34,494 nucleotides of DNA, from positions 1-34,494 of the forward strand of contig CANQBH010000022.1 in assembly GCA_947589155.1 (NCBI GenBank), in the 5' to 3' direction. The first letter of the stretch is position 1, and every line of letters starts with the position of its first letter. The notes beneath the pieces are model-generated. The model did not search any database and was not told the DNA's origin. It worked only from the letters and a program-made list of their open reading frames with translations. Of this stretch, positions 6,574 to 15,696 are shown in pieces. The position numbers and the translations under genes were made by a program. This stretch comes from an uncultured Lachnospiraceae bacterium. Lineage in GTDB: Bacteria; Bacillota; Clostridia; Lachnospirales; Lachnospiraceae.

Positions 6574-9500
6574 TTACTCGTCCAAATCGCTTTCTATGAG
6601 ATTGACGGATACCATCGTGGATACCCCTTTCTCCTGCATCGTGATCCCGTACAGCCGGTCCGCGGCGTTCATCGTGCCGCGCCTGTGGGTAATGATGATA
6701 AACTGCGTATTTTTTGTCAGTTTGTTTAAGTATTTTGCAAACCTGACCACGTTGGAATCGTCGAGCGCCGCTTCGATCTCGTCCAACAGGCAGAACGGCG
6801 ACGGCTTCAGGTTTTGGATCGCAAACAGGAGCGCGATCGCGGTCAGCGACTTCTCGCCGCCGGAAAGCTGCATCATGTTCTGCAATTTTTTTCCGGGCGG
6901 CTGCGCGATGATACGGATTCCGGTCTCCAGGATATCCTCGCCTTCCACCAGTTCCAGCGTGCCCTTGCCTCCGCCGAAAAGTTCCTTGAACGCTTTGTCA
7001 AATTCACGCTGGATATCGGCAAAGCCCTCCGAAAACTGCTTGCGCATTCCTTCGTCCAGATCCGCGATAATGCCGCGCAGCGTTTCTTCCGCCTCCAGCA
7101 GGTCGTCATGCTGGCCTTTGAGAAATTCATACCTCTCCGCCACTTCTTTATATTCGTCGATCGCATTGACATTGACATTGCCCATGCGGCGGATCTCGTC
7201 CTTGATTGCGCCCGCGGACCGGCGCATCTCGTTTAAGTCGTCGTACGCGGGATCGCGGAATTTTTCCGCGGAGCGCGGCGTTAGTTCATATTCTTCCCAC
7301 ATATAAGCGTTCTGCCGCTCCTTCGCCTCGTCCAGTTTCTCTTTCTGGCTGCTCAGGCGGTAGATCTCCTTATCCAGCGCGTTGATCCGGTCGGCCGTTT
7401 CCTGCCGTTCCTCGAAAAATCCCTTGTAAAGTTCGTTCATGCGCTCTTTTTCTTCCAGCGCCTTTTTCAATTCCTCCTCAAGGGCGGCGTAGGTGTCGTC
7501 GGACGCCAGCACCGTCTTTTTGATCTCCTCGATATCGCGCTTTTTCTTCTCCGCGTCCTTTTTCCCGTTCTTCGCTTCCTCGACCAGACGGATGATGTCG
7601 TTTTCCCGCTTTTGGATCTCGTCTTCCACGCGGCTGCAATTCTCCTGCACAAAGGCGACCTTCTGACGGGCGTTCGCTTCTTCGATCTGCGCCTCCGAAA
7701 CGTTCCTGACCGCAGACGTTTCCATATACATCTGCTCGTCCAAAAGTTTTTGATATTCTTCCGTCTGCTTGTGCAGTTCTTCTTCTTTTGCGTCCGCCTC
7801 GCTCCTCCGGCGCTCCGTCTCCTTTCTGGAACTCTGGATCTCGCGGATCTGCCGTTCCATCTCCTCGCTTTCGGCGTGCAGGCTTAAAAAGGCGTTCTCA
7901 CTCTCTGCCTTCTGGCTGCTGACGCTCTCTAAGCGGATCTTCGCGGTATTGCACTCCAGCGCCACGCTCTCCAACGCTTTGCGGTTTTCTTCCCGTTCGT
8001 CCTCCAAAAGCGCCTGCGCCGTTTCGATATCCGCAATACGCTTGTTCAACCGTCCGATCTCCTCCTGCCGTGCTTCCAGACGCTTTTTCAGATCGTCGAT
8101 CTCGCGCTTCCTTCCCAATAAGTTGCCGGTATTCTTGAACGCGCCGCCGGTCAGGGAACCGCCGGGGCTCAGATATTCGCCTTCCAGCGTAACGATATGC
8201 AAAGAGTATCGGTGCTCTTTGGCAAGCGCCAGCGCATGGTCGATCGTGTCCGCCACGATCACGCGTCCAAGAAGATACGCCGCCACCTGCGCGTACTTCG
8301 CGTCCGTATCGACCAGTTCATTGGCCAGCCCCAGTACGCCCTCTGCCTTTAAGATCGAACGGTCTTTGGTAAAGCCTTTTCCCGATACGCTGCTCAGCGG
8401 CAAAAACGTCGCCCGCCCGAAATGGTTTTCCTTCAGGAAGCGGATCATTTCTTTGGCCGTGGCCTCGTCTTCTGTCACGATGTTCTGGATATTGCCGCCC
8501 AGCGCGGTCTCGATCGCGGTCTCATATTTCTTGTCGACGCGGATCAGGTCCGATACCACGCCCAGCAATCCCGGATTTTCGGATTTCTTCTCCATGACCT
8601 TCCGGATGCTGTTGCCGTAGCCGTCGTAGCGCTCCGCGATATTCTGCATGGCCTCAAGGCGCGACTCCTCCTTCTGGAAGGTCTCCCGCAGCCCCTGAAG
8701 TTCCGTTTTCGCCGCGCGGCGCTTCTGATTCCATTCCTCGGCCGACGTCCGGTAGCCTTCTTCTTTTTCCTGCAGTTCGTCCCTGCGGCCTTTCGCCTGT
8801 TCATATTCCGTCCGGCAGTTCTCCAAGACCGCGTTCAGATCTTCTTCTTCGGTCTTCCGCTGCAAGAGGCGCTGGTTTAATTCCGCGCGGCGGATATTGA
8901 TCTGCTCCAGCATCGTGTCAAAATGCTGCCCCTGCGTCTGGATGTCGGCCTTTTCGTTCAAGAGCCCCATCAACGCCTGATGATTGCTTTCGATCTTTTC
9001 GTTATAATCTTTGATCTTTGCCTGCAGTTCATCGTGGAACCCGCGCACCTGCGCAAGCCTCTGCTCCACTTCGGCCAGCGCCGTTTCCAGTTCCGCCTGC
9101 TGCGCCGCGTAAGCCGTCTTCTGCTCCTGATATCCGGCTTTTTCCTGCTCGATCGCGCTCTTTCGTTCTTCCAGAGACTCGTCCGCCTGTTCGGCAAACC
9201 GGATCTGTTCCTGAAGCAGGTTGATCTGATTTTCCAGTTTGCCCTTCATTAAGGTCGTATTGCTCTGCTGCTCCCGTATCTCCTGCACATGTGAATCCTT
9301 CTGCGCGATCTCCTCCTCCAGACGGGCATACTGCTCCCTGATCTTCTCCTGCTCGATCTTGCTCTCCTGCATCTGCGCGTCCGCGGCCTGATAGTCGGCT
9401 TCCAGTTTCTTCAAGCGCCGGTCCATGTCCTCGATCTCAAGCAGAAAAGCGTTGACCTCAAGGGATTTTAATTCTTCTTTTTTCTTCAGGTAAGCGCGCG

Positions 9501-10134
9501 CCGTCTCGGCCTGCCGCTCCAGCGGTCCGACCTGCCGTTCGAGTTCGGACAGGATATCGTTGACGCGGACGAGGTTTTCCTGCTCGTGCTCCAACTTTTT
9601 GACCGTTGCGGCTTTGCGCTTCTTAAACTTGACGATTCCTACCGCCTCGTCAAAAAGTTCCCGCCGTTCTTCCGGCTTGCCGCTCAAGATCCTCTCGATC
9701 TGCCCCTGTCCGATGATCGAATAACCTTCTTTGCCGATACCGGTATCGTAAAACAGTTCGTTGACGTCCTTCAGGCGGCACGGCGATCCGTTCAAAAGAT
9801 ATTCGCTTTCTCCGGAGCGGTAAACGCGCCGCGCGATCGTCACTTCCTCGTAATCGATCGGAAGCAGATGATCCGAATTGTCCATCGTGATCGCAACATA
9901 GGCGTAACTTAACGGCTTCCGGTTCTCCGTACCGGCGAAGATCACGTCCTGCATACTCGCCCCGCGCAGCTGCCTTGCGCTCTGCTCGCCCAGGACCCAT
10001 CGGACGGCGTCGGAGACGTTGCTCTTTCCGCTGCCGTTCGGGCCTACGATTCCGGTAATGCCGTTATGAAAATCAAAAACGATCTTATTTGCGAAGGATT
10101 TGAACCCGTACATTTCAATACTTTTTAGATACAT
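6574..10134 (-). CDS. smc: chromosome segregation protein SMC
   Basis: SMC is the ATPase of the bacterial condensin (with ScpA and ScpB, not encoded here) and compacts and segregates chromosomes. The 1186 residues are full length. They show [17 protein letters not shown] at the start, Walker [10 protein letters not shown] near residue 32, long coiled coils either side of a hinge ([17 protein letters not shown] to about residue 680), and the C-terminal signature [14 protein letters not shown] with Walker [13 protein letters not shown] and THRRGTM. It lies 9 bases from rnc and 21 bases from ftsY. Long open frames on the other strand are shadows of the coiled-coil codons. Identification is secure. 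Confidence 0.98.
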   Translation of the reverse strand: MYLKSIEMYGFKSFANKIVFDFHNGITGIVGPNGSGKSNVSDAVRWVLGEQSARQLRGASMQDVIFAGTENRKPLSYAYVAITMDNSDHLLPIDYEEVTIARRVYRSGESEYLLNGSPCRLKDVNELFYDTGIGKEGYSIIGQGQIERILSGKPEERRELFDEAVGIVKFKKRKAATVKKLEHEQENLVRVNDILSELERQVGPLERQAETARAYLKKKEELKSLEVNAFLLEIEDMDRRLKKLEADYQAADAQMQESKIEQEKIREQYARLEEEIAQKDSHVQEIREQQSNTTLMKGKLENQINLLQEQIRFAEQADESLEERKSAIEQEKAGYQEQKTAYAAQQAELETALAEVEQRLAQVRGFHDELQAKIKDYNEKIESNHQALMGLLNEKADIQTQGQHFDTMLEQINIRRAELNQRLLQRKTEEEDLNAVLENCRTEYEQAKGRRDELQEKEEGYRTSAEEWNQKRRAAKTELQGLRETFQKEESRLEAMQNIAERYDGYGNSIRKVMEKKSENPGLLGVVSDLIRVDKKYETAIETALGGNIQNIVTEDEATAKEMIRFLKENHFGRATFLPLSSVSGKGFTKDRSILKAEGVLGLANELVDTDAKYAQVAAYLLGRVIVADTIDHALALAKEHRYSLHIVTLEGEYLSPGGSLTGGAFKNTGNLLGRKREIDDLKKRLEARQEEIGRLNKRIADIETAQALLEDEREENRKALESVALECNTAKIRLESVSSQKAESENAFLSLHAESEEMERQIREIQSSRKETERRRSEADAKEEELHKQTEEYQKLLDEQMYMETSAVRNVSEAQIEEANARQKVAFVQENCSRVEDEIQKRENDIIRLVEEAKNGKKDAEKKKRDIEEIKKTVLASDDTYAALEEELKKALEEKERMNELYKGFFEERQETADRINALDKEIYRLSSQKEKLDEAKERQNAYMWEEYELTPRSAEKFRDPAYDDLNEMRRSAGAIKDEIRRMGNVNVNAIDEYKEVAERYEFLKGQHDDLLEAEETLRGIIADLDEGMRKQFSEGFADIQREFDKAFKELFGGGKGTLELVEGEDILETGIRIIAQPPGKKLQNMMQLSGGEKSLTAIALLFAIQNLKPSPFCLLDEIEAALDDSNVVRFAKYLNKLTKNTQFIIITHRRGTMNAADRLYGITMQEKGVSTMVSVNLIESDLDE

Positions 10135-10143
10135 AATGTTCCT

Positions 10144-10851
10144 CTACTTTGTTTTCTGATCTGTCCCTTCCTCTTGCTTCAGCAGCAGCAGCGCGTGATA
10201 CGCCGCTTCCTGCTCCGCCGCTTTTTTGGTATTGCCGCTGCCGCTTCCGAGCGCCGTGCCGTCCATCCGCACTTCGACCCGAAAGGTCTTTGCATGGTCG
10301 GGGCCTTCCTCGCCGATCAGTTCATAAGAGACGTTCTGCCTGAACTTCGCCTGCACCGCCTCCTGCAGCATGGTCTTGCTGTCATAGAACATCCGCTTGT
10401 GTTCGATATCCGTCATAATATAACGGAGAATGAACGCCTTCGCCGCAGCGACGCCCCCGTCTAAAAAGATCGCGCCGATCACCGCCTCGAGCGCGTCCGA
10501 AAGGACGGATTTCCGATCCCGTCCTCCCGTCATATCCTCGCCTTTTCCCAAAAAAACATACGCGCCCAGATCGATCTCGCGGGCGCAGTAGGCCAACGTC
10601 GGTTCGCATACCATACCGGCGCGCAGCCGCGTCAGATCCCCTTCGGGCAGATCTCTGTAATTCAAATACAAAAACTCACTGGAGACCATTTCCAGCACCG
10701 CGTCTCCCAAAAATTCCAGCCGCTCGTTATCGGAAAGCGGCTTCATGCGTTTCTCATTTGCAAAGGAACTATGCGTCAGCGCCTGCTTCAATAAGTTTTC
10801 GTCTTCAAATTCATACCCGATCTTTGTCTGAAACTCTTTTATCGTTTTCAC
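10144..10851 (-). CDS. rnc: ribonuclease III
   Basis: RNase III cleaves double-stranded RNA in rRNA precursors and structured mRNAs. The signature NERLEFLGDAVLE lies at about residues 42-54, with the second acidic cluster in KSVLSDALEAVIGAIFLDGG, and a C-terminal double-stranded RNA binding domain (DHAKTFRVEV to KKAAEQEAAYHALL). I place the start at the GTG at 10849-10851 because a GGTGGGAG site lies five bases ahead; the in-frame GTG at 10861-10863, four codons upstream, has only a weak site. A strong terminator hairpin lies immediately upstream (10873-10897), so rnc depends on read-through or an unseen promoter. Confidence 0.95.
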   Translation of the reverse strand: MKTIKEFQTKIGYEFEDENLLKQALTHSSFANEKRMKPLSDNERLEFLGDAVLEMVSSEFLYLNYRDLPEGDLTRLRAGMVCEPTLAYCAREIDLGAYVFLGKGEDMTGGRDRKSVLSDALEAVIGAIFLDGGVAAAKAFILRYIMTDIEHKRMFYDSKTMLQEAVQAKFRQNVSYELIGEEGPDHAKTFRVEVRMDGTALGSGSGNTKKAAEQEAAYHALLLLKQEEGTDQKTK

Positions 10852-10868
10852 ACCGTCTCCCACCTATC

Positions 10869-10897
10869 TAAAAAAAGCCCTTGAACCAAGGGCTTTT
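10869..10897 (-). terminator. intrinsic terminator between acpP and rnc
   Basis: On the minus strand a perfect 11-bp stem (10887-10897 with 10873-10883, loop of 3) runs into a seven-base U-tract. It ends the plsX-acpP transcript, but its U-tract is only about 10-20 bases from the rnc start, so it may also form the leader hairpin of rnc mRNA. Confidence 0.9.
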
Positions 10898-10911
10898 CGA
10901 CGCGTATCCGT

Positions 10912-11142
10912 TTATCCTACGGTTTTCTTGATCAATTCCACCGCATCGCCGACCGTTACGATCTTCTCAGCCTCCTCAACATTGACTTCTACCCCAAGTT
11001 CGGCTTCGATCCCCATAATGATCTGAAACACATCCAGCGAGTCGGCGCCCAGATCGTCCACAAACGTGGTCTCCATTGTGATCTCCGCTTCATCCACATT
11101 GAGTACTTCCGCGATGACTTTACTTAACATTTCCAGTTCCAT
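10912..11142 (-). CDS. acpP: acyl carrier protein
   Basis: Acyl carrier protein shuttles growing acyl chains on a phosphopantetheine arm during fatty acid synthesis. The 76-residue acidic protein has the attachment motif GADSLD with the modified serine at S35, within FVDDLGADSLDVFQIIM. It follows plsX by 13 bases, so PlsX, which consumes acyl-ACP, is co-expressed with its substrate carrier. A strong terminator follows. Identification is secure. Confidence 0.97.
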   Translation of the reverse strand: MELEMLSKVIAEVLNVDEAEITMETTFVDDLGADSLDVFQIIMGIEAELGVEVNVEEAEKIVTVGDAVELIKKTVG

Positions 11143-11155
11143 GTCTTTTCCTCCT

Positions 11156-12175
11156 CTATTCCCCTTTCGGTCCGTCGCATATATTTTTTTGAATCTTGCC
11201 GTTGATGTCCTGCTCCATAAAGGAAATGCACTGCAAAACGGCGTTTTTCACTTCCTGCGCTTTCGCGCTGCCGTGCGCTTTGACGACCAGCCCCTTCAGC
11301 CCCAGAAGCGGCGCTCCGCCATACTGTGACGCGTCAAACGTTTTCAGCGTGCCTTTTAAGGCCGGAAGCGCCAATGCCGCGCCGATCTTGCTCTTTAACG
11401 TGCTCATCAGCCCCTGCTTGATCACGCCGATCAGCGTTGCGCTCAAGCCCTCATATAATTTCAGGATCACATTTCCGACAAACGCTTCGCAGACGATCAC
11501 ATCCGCCATGCCGGACGGGATATCCCTTGCTTCGATGTTGCCGATGAAATTGATGTCCGTGCAGGCTTTCAGCAGCGGATAGGTCTCCTTGACCAGCGCG
11601 TTGCCCTTTTCTTCTTCCGCCCCGATATTGACAAGCGCCACCTTCGGCCGCTCGACGCCCATGACGTGTTCCATATAGATGGAACCCATCTTCGCGAACT
11701 GTACGAGGTGGGAAGAACGCGCGTCCACGTTCGCGCCGCAGTCGATCAACAGGGATACGCCCGTCTTTGTCGGTATCAGCGGCGCCAGAGGCGCGCGCTC
11801 GATCCCCTTGCTCTTGCCAACGATCACCTGACCGCCGACCAAAACGGCGCCGGAACTTCCGGCGGATACAAAGGCGTCCGCTTTGCCTTCCTTTACCAGA
11901 TTAAGCGCGATGACCATGGAAGAATCCTTTTTTTTGCGGATCGCCATGACCGGCGGCTCTCCCGTCTCGATCACCTCCGAAGCGTCCGCGATCTCGATCC
12001 GGTCTTTGGGATAGGTATATTTGTCCAGTTCCGCACGGATCTCCTTTTCCCTGCCCGCCAGAATCACCTGAAGATCCGAACGGGAAAGGACCGCGTCCAC
12101 AGCGCCCTTTACGATCTCCTCTGGAGCATGATCTCCGCCCATAGCATCTACGGCAACTCTTTTCATGTCTCCCAT
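11156..12175 (-). CDS. plsX: phosphate acyltransferase PlsX
   Basis: PlsX makes acyl-phosphate from acyl-ACP at the membrane, the first step of PlsX/PlsY phospholipid synthesis. The 339-residue product begins with the family signature VAVDAMGGDHAPEEIVKGAVDA and includes MVIALNLVKEGKADAFVSAGSSGA and the LLIDCGAN segment. AGGAGG lies six bases ahead of the ATG at 12175; a second in-frame ATG three codons later is also possible. A promoter lies at 12214-12242. The gene directly upstream on the strand is rpmF, separated by a terminator, so plsX-acpP form their own transcript. Confidence 0.97.
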   Translation of the reverse strand: MGDMKRVAVDAMGGDHAPEEIVKGAVDAVLSRSDLQVILAGREKEIRAELDKYTYPKDRIEIADASEVIETGEPPVMAIRKKKDSSMVIALNLVKEGKADAFVSAGSSGAVLVGGQVIVGKSKGIERAPLAPLIPTKTGVSLLIDCGANVDARSSHLVQFAKMGSIYMEHVMGVERPKVALVNIGAEEEKGNALVKETYPLLKACTDINFIGNIEARDIPSGMADVIVCEAFVGNVILKLYEGLSATLIGVIKQGLMSTLKSKIGAALALPALKGTLKTFDASQYGGAPLLGLKGLVVKAHGSAKAQEVKNAVLQCISFMEQDINGKIQKNICDGPKGE

Positions 12176-12213
12176 GGTTTTCCTCCTTGTGCATAAGAAC
12201 GCACCATAAATGA

Positions 12214-12242
12214 ACTATACTATAAGTATCTTTATAAATCAA
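12214..12242 (-). promoter_or_regulatory. promoter of plsX-acpP
   Basis: On the minus strand TTGATT (12237-12242) and TATAGT (12214-12219) are spaced by 17 bases, between the rpmF terminator and the plsX ribosome binding site. I saw no inverted repeat resembling a FapR operator, but I could not search for one systematically. Confidence 0.82.
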
Positions 12243-12254
12243 CTTAAAATTGCA

Positions 12255-12296
12255 TAAAAAATAAGCAGGCATATGGTCTGACCGATACGCCTGCTC
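12255..12296 (-). terminator. intrinsic terminator of yceD-rpmF
   Basis: On the minus strand a long stem (outer arms 12289-12296 and 12263-12270, extended inward with one G-U pair and a bulge) is followed by AUUUUUU. It lies just after the rpmF stop and before the plsX promoter. Confidence 0.87.
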
Positions 12297-12306
12297 CAAC
12301 GCGCCC

Positions 12307-12483
12307 TTACTGGGCAATGATCTCTTTTTTGTTGTAAGAACCGCAGTTCTTGCAAACGCGATGCGGAACCATCAGTTCTCCGCACTTGCTGCATTTTACC
12401 AGCGTAGGAGCGCTCATTTTCCAGTTCGCTCTCCTTCTGTCGCGTCTTCCCTTGGAAGACTTGTTCTTCGGACAAATGGACAT
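12307..12483 (-). CDS. rpmF: 50S ribosomal protein L32
   Basis: A 58-residue protein read directly from the sequence: it begins MSICPKNKSSKGRRDRRRAN and ends KKEIIAQ. It has the L32 basic N-terminus and a four-cysteine zinc ribbon (C31xxC34 and C44xxC47), that is, the zinc-binding C+ paralogue form. AAGGAGGTG lies nine bases ahead of the ATG. It follows yceD by a few bases, the nearly universal yceD-rpmF pair, and is followed by a strong terminator. Identification is secure. Confidence 0.97.
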   Translation of the reverse strand: MSICPKNKSSKGRRDRRRANWKMSAPTLVKCSKCGELMVPHRVCKNCGSYNKKEIIAQ

Positions 12484-12489
12484 CTTGAC

Positions 12490-13014
12490 TCACACCTCCT
12501 TACATTGATCAAAGATCTCTTGGAATCTCGCCATTCTGGGATCCGCCACCTGACGATCACAGCCACAGTCCCGCACGTTCAAATTCTGACCGCAGACGGG
12601 GCAAAGCCCTTTGCAGTCCTCACGGCACAGGATCTTGGTCGGCCAGTTCACCAAGAGTTCGTCGTAAATCAGCCGGTCAACATCGAGCACGGCTCCTTCC
12701 AGAAACGCGCTTTCTTCTTTGTCTTCCGAAACGACAGCGCCGTCCCGGATCGCGAGTTCGCGGCGGATCGAAAGGTCGAACGCCGTCGGCACATCGCTCA
12801 GGCAAAGGTCGCAGGGCAGCGTCACCGTCATATGGGCGTCGCCCGCGATCAGAAGTTTTTTATTGTCGTTATTGACCAGACATAATTGGAATGGCTCTTT
12901 TTTTGTGACAGGATAAACCAGACCTCTCCAACGGACGCGATCCTGCTCCGCTGCCACGGTAAACTCCTCTTTTGCGTTTAACGTAGAAAGCACGTCCGCG
13001 ATCGTTATCTTCAT
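12490..13014 (-). CDS. yceD: YceD/DUF177 family protein, 23S rRNA accumulation protein
   Basis: A 174-residue DUF177 protein. In E. coli and plants, members are needed for 23S rRNA accumulation and the gene is nearly always next to rpmF, as here. Cysteine pairs are visible: C68xxC71 in LPCDLCL, and a C-terminal CREDCKGLCPVCGQNLN...CGC cluster that suggests metal binding. I start at the ATG at 13012-13014, which follows TAGGAGAAGCC; an in-frame GTG six codons upstream lacks a site. It is transcribed from the perfect-consensus promoter at 13040-13068. Molecular function remains uncertain. Confidence 0.92.
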   Translation of the reverse strand: MKITIADVLSTLNAKEEFTVAAEQDRVRWRGLVYPVTKKEPFQLCLVNNDNKKLLIAGDAHMTVTLPCDLCLSDVPTAFDLSIRRELAIRDGAVVSEDKEESAFLEGAVLDVDRLIYDELLVNWPTKILCREDCKGLCPVCGQNLNVRDCGCDRQVADPRMARFQEIFDQCKEV

Positions 13015-13039
13015 GGCTTCTCCTATCCACACTCAATCA

Positions 13040-13068
13040 ATTATATAGAGCGCCGCGGTTTTTGTCAA
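13040..13068 (-). promoter_or_regulatory. perfect-consensus promoter of yceD-rpmF
   Basis: On the minus strand TTGACA (13063-13068), a 17-base spacer and TATAAT (13040-13045) match the sigma-A consensus at all twelve positions, about 25 bases ahead of the yceD start. High constitutive expression fits a ribosomal protein operon. Confidence 0.94.
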
Positions 13069-13115
13069 CTATTATTTCACACCGCCATGCAACCCTGATT
13101 GCAGTTTTTTCTATA

Positions 13116-14309
13116 TTACAGCAATGCGACGGTCTCGCGCGCGATCGCCAGTTCCTCGTTGGTCGGGATCACGCAGACTTTGACGCCGCTTGGATCCGTG
13201 GAAAGAACCGTTTCCTCGCCAAACGTCTTTTCATTGCGTTCCTCGTCGATGGAAACGCCGAGATATCCCAGATATTCGCAGACCTTCCGGCGCACCAGCG
13301 CGACGTTCTCTCCGATCCCCGCCGTAAACGCAATCGCGTCCACGCCGTTCATCGCCGCGGTATAAGCGCCGATGTATTTTGCGACCCGATAGCAGAAGAC
13401 GTCAACCGCCGTTGCGGCCAGTTCGTTGCCCGCCTTGATTTCCTCCTGCAGATCGCGGAAGTCGCTGGAACCGCCGCGGGTCATGCCGGAGACGCCGGAT
13501 TTTTTGTTCAGCACTTCCATGACGCCTTCGATATCCAGATCTTCTTTTTTCGCGATATATTCCATGATCGCGGGATCAATGTCGCCGGAGCGGGTGCCCA
13601 TGACCAGTCCTTCCAGCGGCGTCAGTCCCATGGACGTATCCACGCACGCGCCGTTTTTGACCGCGCTGACGGAAGCGCCGTTTCCAAGATGCGCGACGAT
13701 GATCTTAGACTGCTTCAGGTCAAGGCCTAAAAATTCCGCCGTGCGTTTGGAAACGAAACTGTGGCTCGTCCCGTGGAAGCCGTATCTCCTTACTTTGTAT
13801 TTTTCATAATATTCATAAGGAAGCCCGTAAAGATATGCCTTCTTTGGCATCGTCTGATGGAACGCCGTATCGAAGACGCCGACCATCGGCACGGAAGGCA
13901 TGAGTTCCCGACAGGCGTTGATCCCGATCAGGTTCGCCGGATTGTGTAGCGGCGCAAGATCGTTGCACTCCTCGATCGCCGCGAGCACCTCGTCGGTCAG
14001 GAGAACGGAAGACGCGAACTTTTCACCGCCATGGACTACCCTGTGCCCTACGGCGTCGATCTCGTCCAGACTGCCGATCGCGCCGGATTTCGGATTGACA
14101 AGCGCCTCGATCACAAGGCTGATCGCCTGCTTATGCGTCGGCATCGCCGCCTCCGTAATCTCTTTTTCCCCGCCCGCTTTCTGATAGACAAGACGGCCGT
14201 CGATCCCGATCCTTTCGCACAGGCCCTTTGCCTTTACGCTCTCGCTCACGGAATCGATCAACTGATACTTTAGAGACGAACTGCCGCAATTGATAACCAA
14301 AACATTCAT
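13116..14309 (-). CDS. ackA: acetate kinase
   Basis: Acetate kinase makes ATP from acetyl phosphate and ADP, the terminal step of acetate fermentation. The 397-residue product has the ASKHA-fold signatures MNVLVINCGSSSLKYQ at the start, VGHRVVHGGEKF near residue 90, VFDTAFHQTMP around residue 147, GFHGTSHSFV, HLGNGASV and FTAGIGEN. In many Bacillota pta lies directly upstream, but here the upstream neighbour is the divergent tmcAL and no pta is in the window. A good promoter (14359-14387) lies ahead. Identification is secure. Confidence 0.97.
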   Translation of the reverse strand: MNVLVINCGSSSLKYQLIDSVSESVKAKGLCERIGIDGRLVYQKAGGEKEITEAAMPTHKQAISLVIEALVNPKSGAIGSLDEIDAVGHRVVHGGEKFASSVLLTDEVLAAIEECNDLAPLHNPANLIGINACRELMPSVPMVGVFDTAFHQTMPKKAYLYGLPYEYYEKYKVRRYGFHGTSHSFVSKRTAEFLGLDLKQSKIIVAHLGNGASVSAVKNGACVDTSMGLTPLEGLVMGTRSGDIDPAIMEYIAKKEDLDIEGVMEVLNKKSGVSGMTRGGSSDFRDLQEEIKAGNELAATAVDVFCYRVAKYIGAYTAAMNGVDAIAFTAGIGENVALVRRKVCEYLGYLGVSIDEERNEKTFGEETVLSTDPSGVKVCVIPTNEELAIARETVALL

Positions 14310-14358
14310 ATCTTATCCCTCTCTGTTCCTCTGTATTTGTTGGCTTTCACCGCCTTTT

Positions 14359-14387
14359 ATTATACGCCTGAACGCATTTTGATACAA
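14359..14387 (-). promoter_or_regulatory. promoter of ackA
   Basis: On the minus strand TTGTAT (14382-14387) and a consensus TATAAT (14359-14364) are separated by 17 bases, about 50 bases before the ackA start in the divergent intergenic region. Confidence 0.8.
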
Positions 14388-14414
14388 GCCGGAATTTCTC
14401 CGCCCCGCCTCCCG

Positions 14415-14443
14415 TTGAAAAGACCGCCCGTTCCCGTTATAAT
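14415..14443 (+). promoter_or_regulatory. promoter of tmcAL
   Basis: TTGAAA (14415-14420), a 17-base spacer and TATAAT (14438-14443) lie about 30 bases before the tmcAL start. It is divergent from the ackA promoter with about 28 bases between the two -35 hexamers. Confidence 0.85.
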
Positions 14444-14472
14444 GGAACTACCAAAAAAGGAAGGAACCTCAA

Positions 14473-15696
14473 ATGAACGTCGTAGGAATCATCGCGGAAT
14501 ACAATCCCTTTCACAACGGACACGCCCGGCAGCTTGCCTATGCAAGAGATGTGCTTGGCGCCGATCACATCATCGTCGCGCTGAGCGGCCCTTTTACCCA
14601 GCGGGGCACGCCGGCGATCTTTGACAAGTACGAACGCGCCCGGCAGGCGCTATCTTCCGGCGCCGACCTTGTCTTTGAACTTCCGGTCTGCTATGCCTGC
14701 GCCAGCGCGGAATACTTCGCCTCCGCGGGCCTTGACCTGCTTTGCTCCACCGGCGTCGTCACTTCCCTGCTGTGCGGCTGCGAAACGCCCGATCCGACAG
14801 CGATCCGTAACGCCGCGAAACTTCTTCTCGAGGAGCCGCCGCTCTATAAAGAGACGCTGCGCCGCCATCTTGCGGAAGGCCTGCCGTTTCCCAAAGCGCG
14901 TATGCTTGCCATGGAAGCCTGCCGCGTCTCTTTTCCGCTGGATCGCGCCAACAATATCCTTGCCGTGGAATACCAAAAGGCCTTGGAACGCGCCGGAAAT
15001 CCCATGCCACTAAAAGTCATGGAACGCACCGGCGACTATCACAGCCATGCCCTTGACATCGCCTCCCCGTCCGCCGCGGCCGTTCGCGCGGCGCTCCTTT
15101 TGGAGGGAGCGTCCCTGCATGAAGGCGCGGCGTGCCTAAACGCCGTTCCGCCGGAAAACCGCGGGCGGATCGCAGAACGGATGCGCGGCGGGGAATTTCT
15201 CGCGCCGGACGACGTCTCCCTCCTTTTGCACCGCGCATTGCTTGAGGCGGACGATCTTTCCGGCTATTTTGATTCGACGCCCGAACTTGCCGCGCGGATG
15301 GAAAAACACCTTGACGCTTTTTTGTCCTTTACGTCGTTCTGTGATCTGCTCAAAACAAAAAACCTTACGCACAGCCGCATCCGTCGGGTCTTATGCCATA
15401 TCCTCCTTGGCATCGACGACGCGTTTGCCGCGGACGTCATGCGGGAAAACCGCGTCGGCTATCTGCGCCTGCTCGGATTCCGAAAGCAGGCCGAACCGCT
15501 GCTGCGCCGCCTTTGCGAAACGGCTTCCAGACCGCTCCTGACATCGCCAAGAGACGCGCAGCGCCTTGATCCGGCCGCATCCCGCATGTTTTCTAAAGAC
15601 CTTCTCGGCGCGGATCTCTACCGGATCATGCTGACAAAAAAGGCCGGGCATGTCTGCCCGACCGAATGGACGCAAAAACTTTTAGTGGTGGAATAA
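14473..15696 (+). CDS. tmcAL: tRNA(Met) cytidine acetate ligase TmcAL
   Basis: TmcAL activates acetate with ATP to acetyl-AMP and acetylates the wobble cytidine of elongator tRNA-Met (ac4C34). The 407-residue product starts MNVVGIIAEYNPFHNGHARQ, with the HxGH nucleotidyltransferase motif (FHNGH, residues 14-18), then VALSGPFTQRGTPAIFDKYERA and a later HSRIRRVLCHILLGI. It is the former YlbM/nucleotidyltransferase family. It has its own promoter and an AAGGAA-type site. Its last 15 bases overlap the convergent purH gene, and a terminator for purH lies within its coding sequence at 15636-15663. Both it and the divergent AckA act on acetate. Confidence 0.95.
   Translation: MNVVGIIAEYNPFHNGHARQLAYARDVLGADHIIVALSGPFTQRGTPAIFDKYERARQALSSGADLVFELPVCYACASAEYFASAGLDLLCSTGVVTSLLCGCETPDPTAIRNAAKLLLEEPPLYKETLRRHLAEGLPFPKARMLAMEACRVSFPLDRANNILAVEYQKALERAGNPMPLKVMERTGDYHSHALDIASPSAAAVRAALLLEGASLHEGAACLNAVPPENRGRIAERMRGGEFLAPDDVSLLLHRALLEADDLSGYFDSTPELAARMEKHLDAFLSFTSFCDLLKTKNLTHSRIRRVLCHILLGIDDAFAADVMRENRVGYLRLLGFRKQAEPLLRRLCETASRPLLTSPRDAQRLDPAASRMFSKDLLGADLYRIMLTKKAGHVCPTEWTQKLLVVE
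15636..15663 (-). terminator. intrinsic terminator of purO-purH, inside tmcAL
   Basis: On the minus strand a 9-bp stem (15655-15663 with 15642-15650, one G-U pair, four-base loop) is followed by six U residues (15636-15641). It lies about 20 bases past the purH stop and entirely within the tmcAL coding region on the other strand. In the plus direction there is no U-tract after the stem, so it should act only on the minus-strand transcript. Confidence 0.82.

Noticed and set aside
6437-7306. 289-codon plus-strand open frame opposite ftsY/smc, serine-rich with an apparent hydrophobic start
   Set aside because: It crosses two secure genes on the other strand; the serine/phenylalanine richness comes from the complement of Glu/Lys codons.
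13090-13112. plus-strand hairpin TGCAA/TTGCA followed by T residues, after ackA
   Set aside because: The stem is only five base pairs and points away from any plus-strand gene, so it is unlikely to be a functional terminator.
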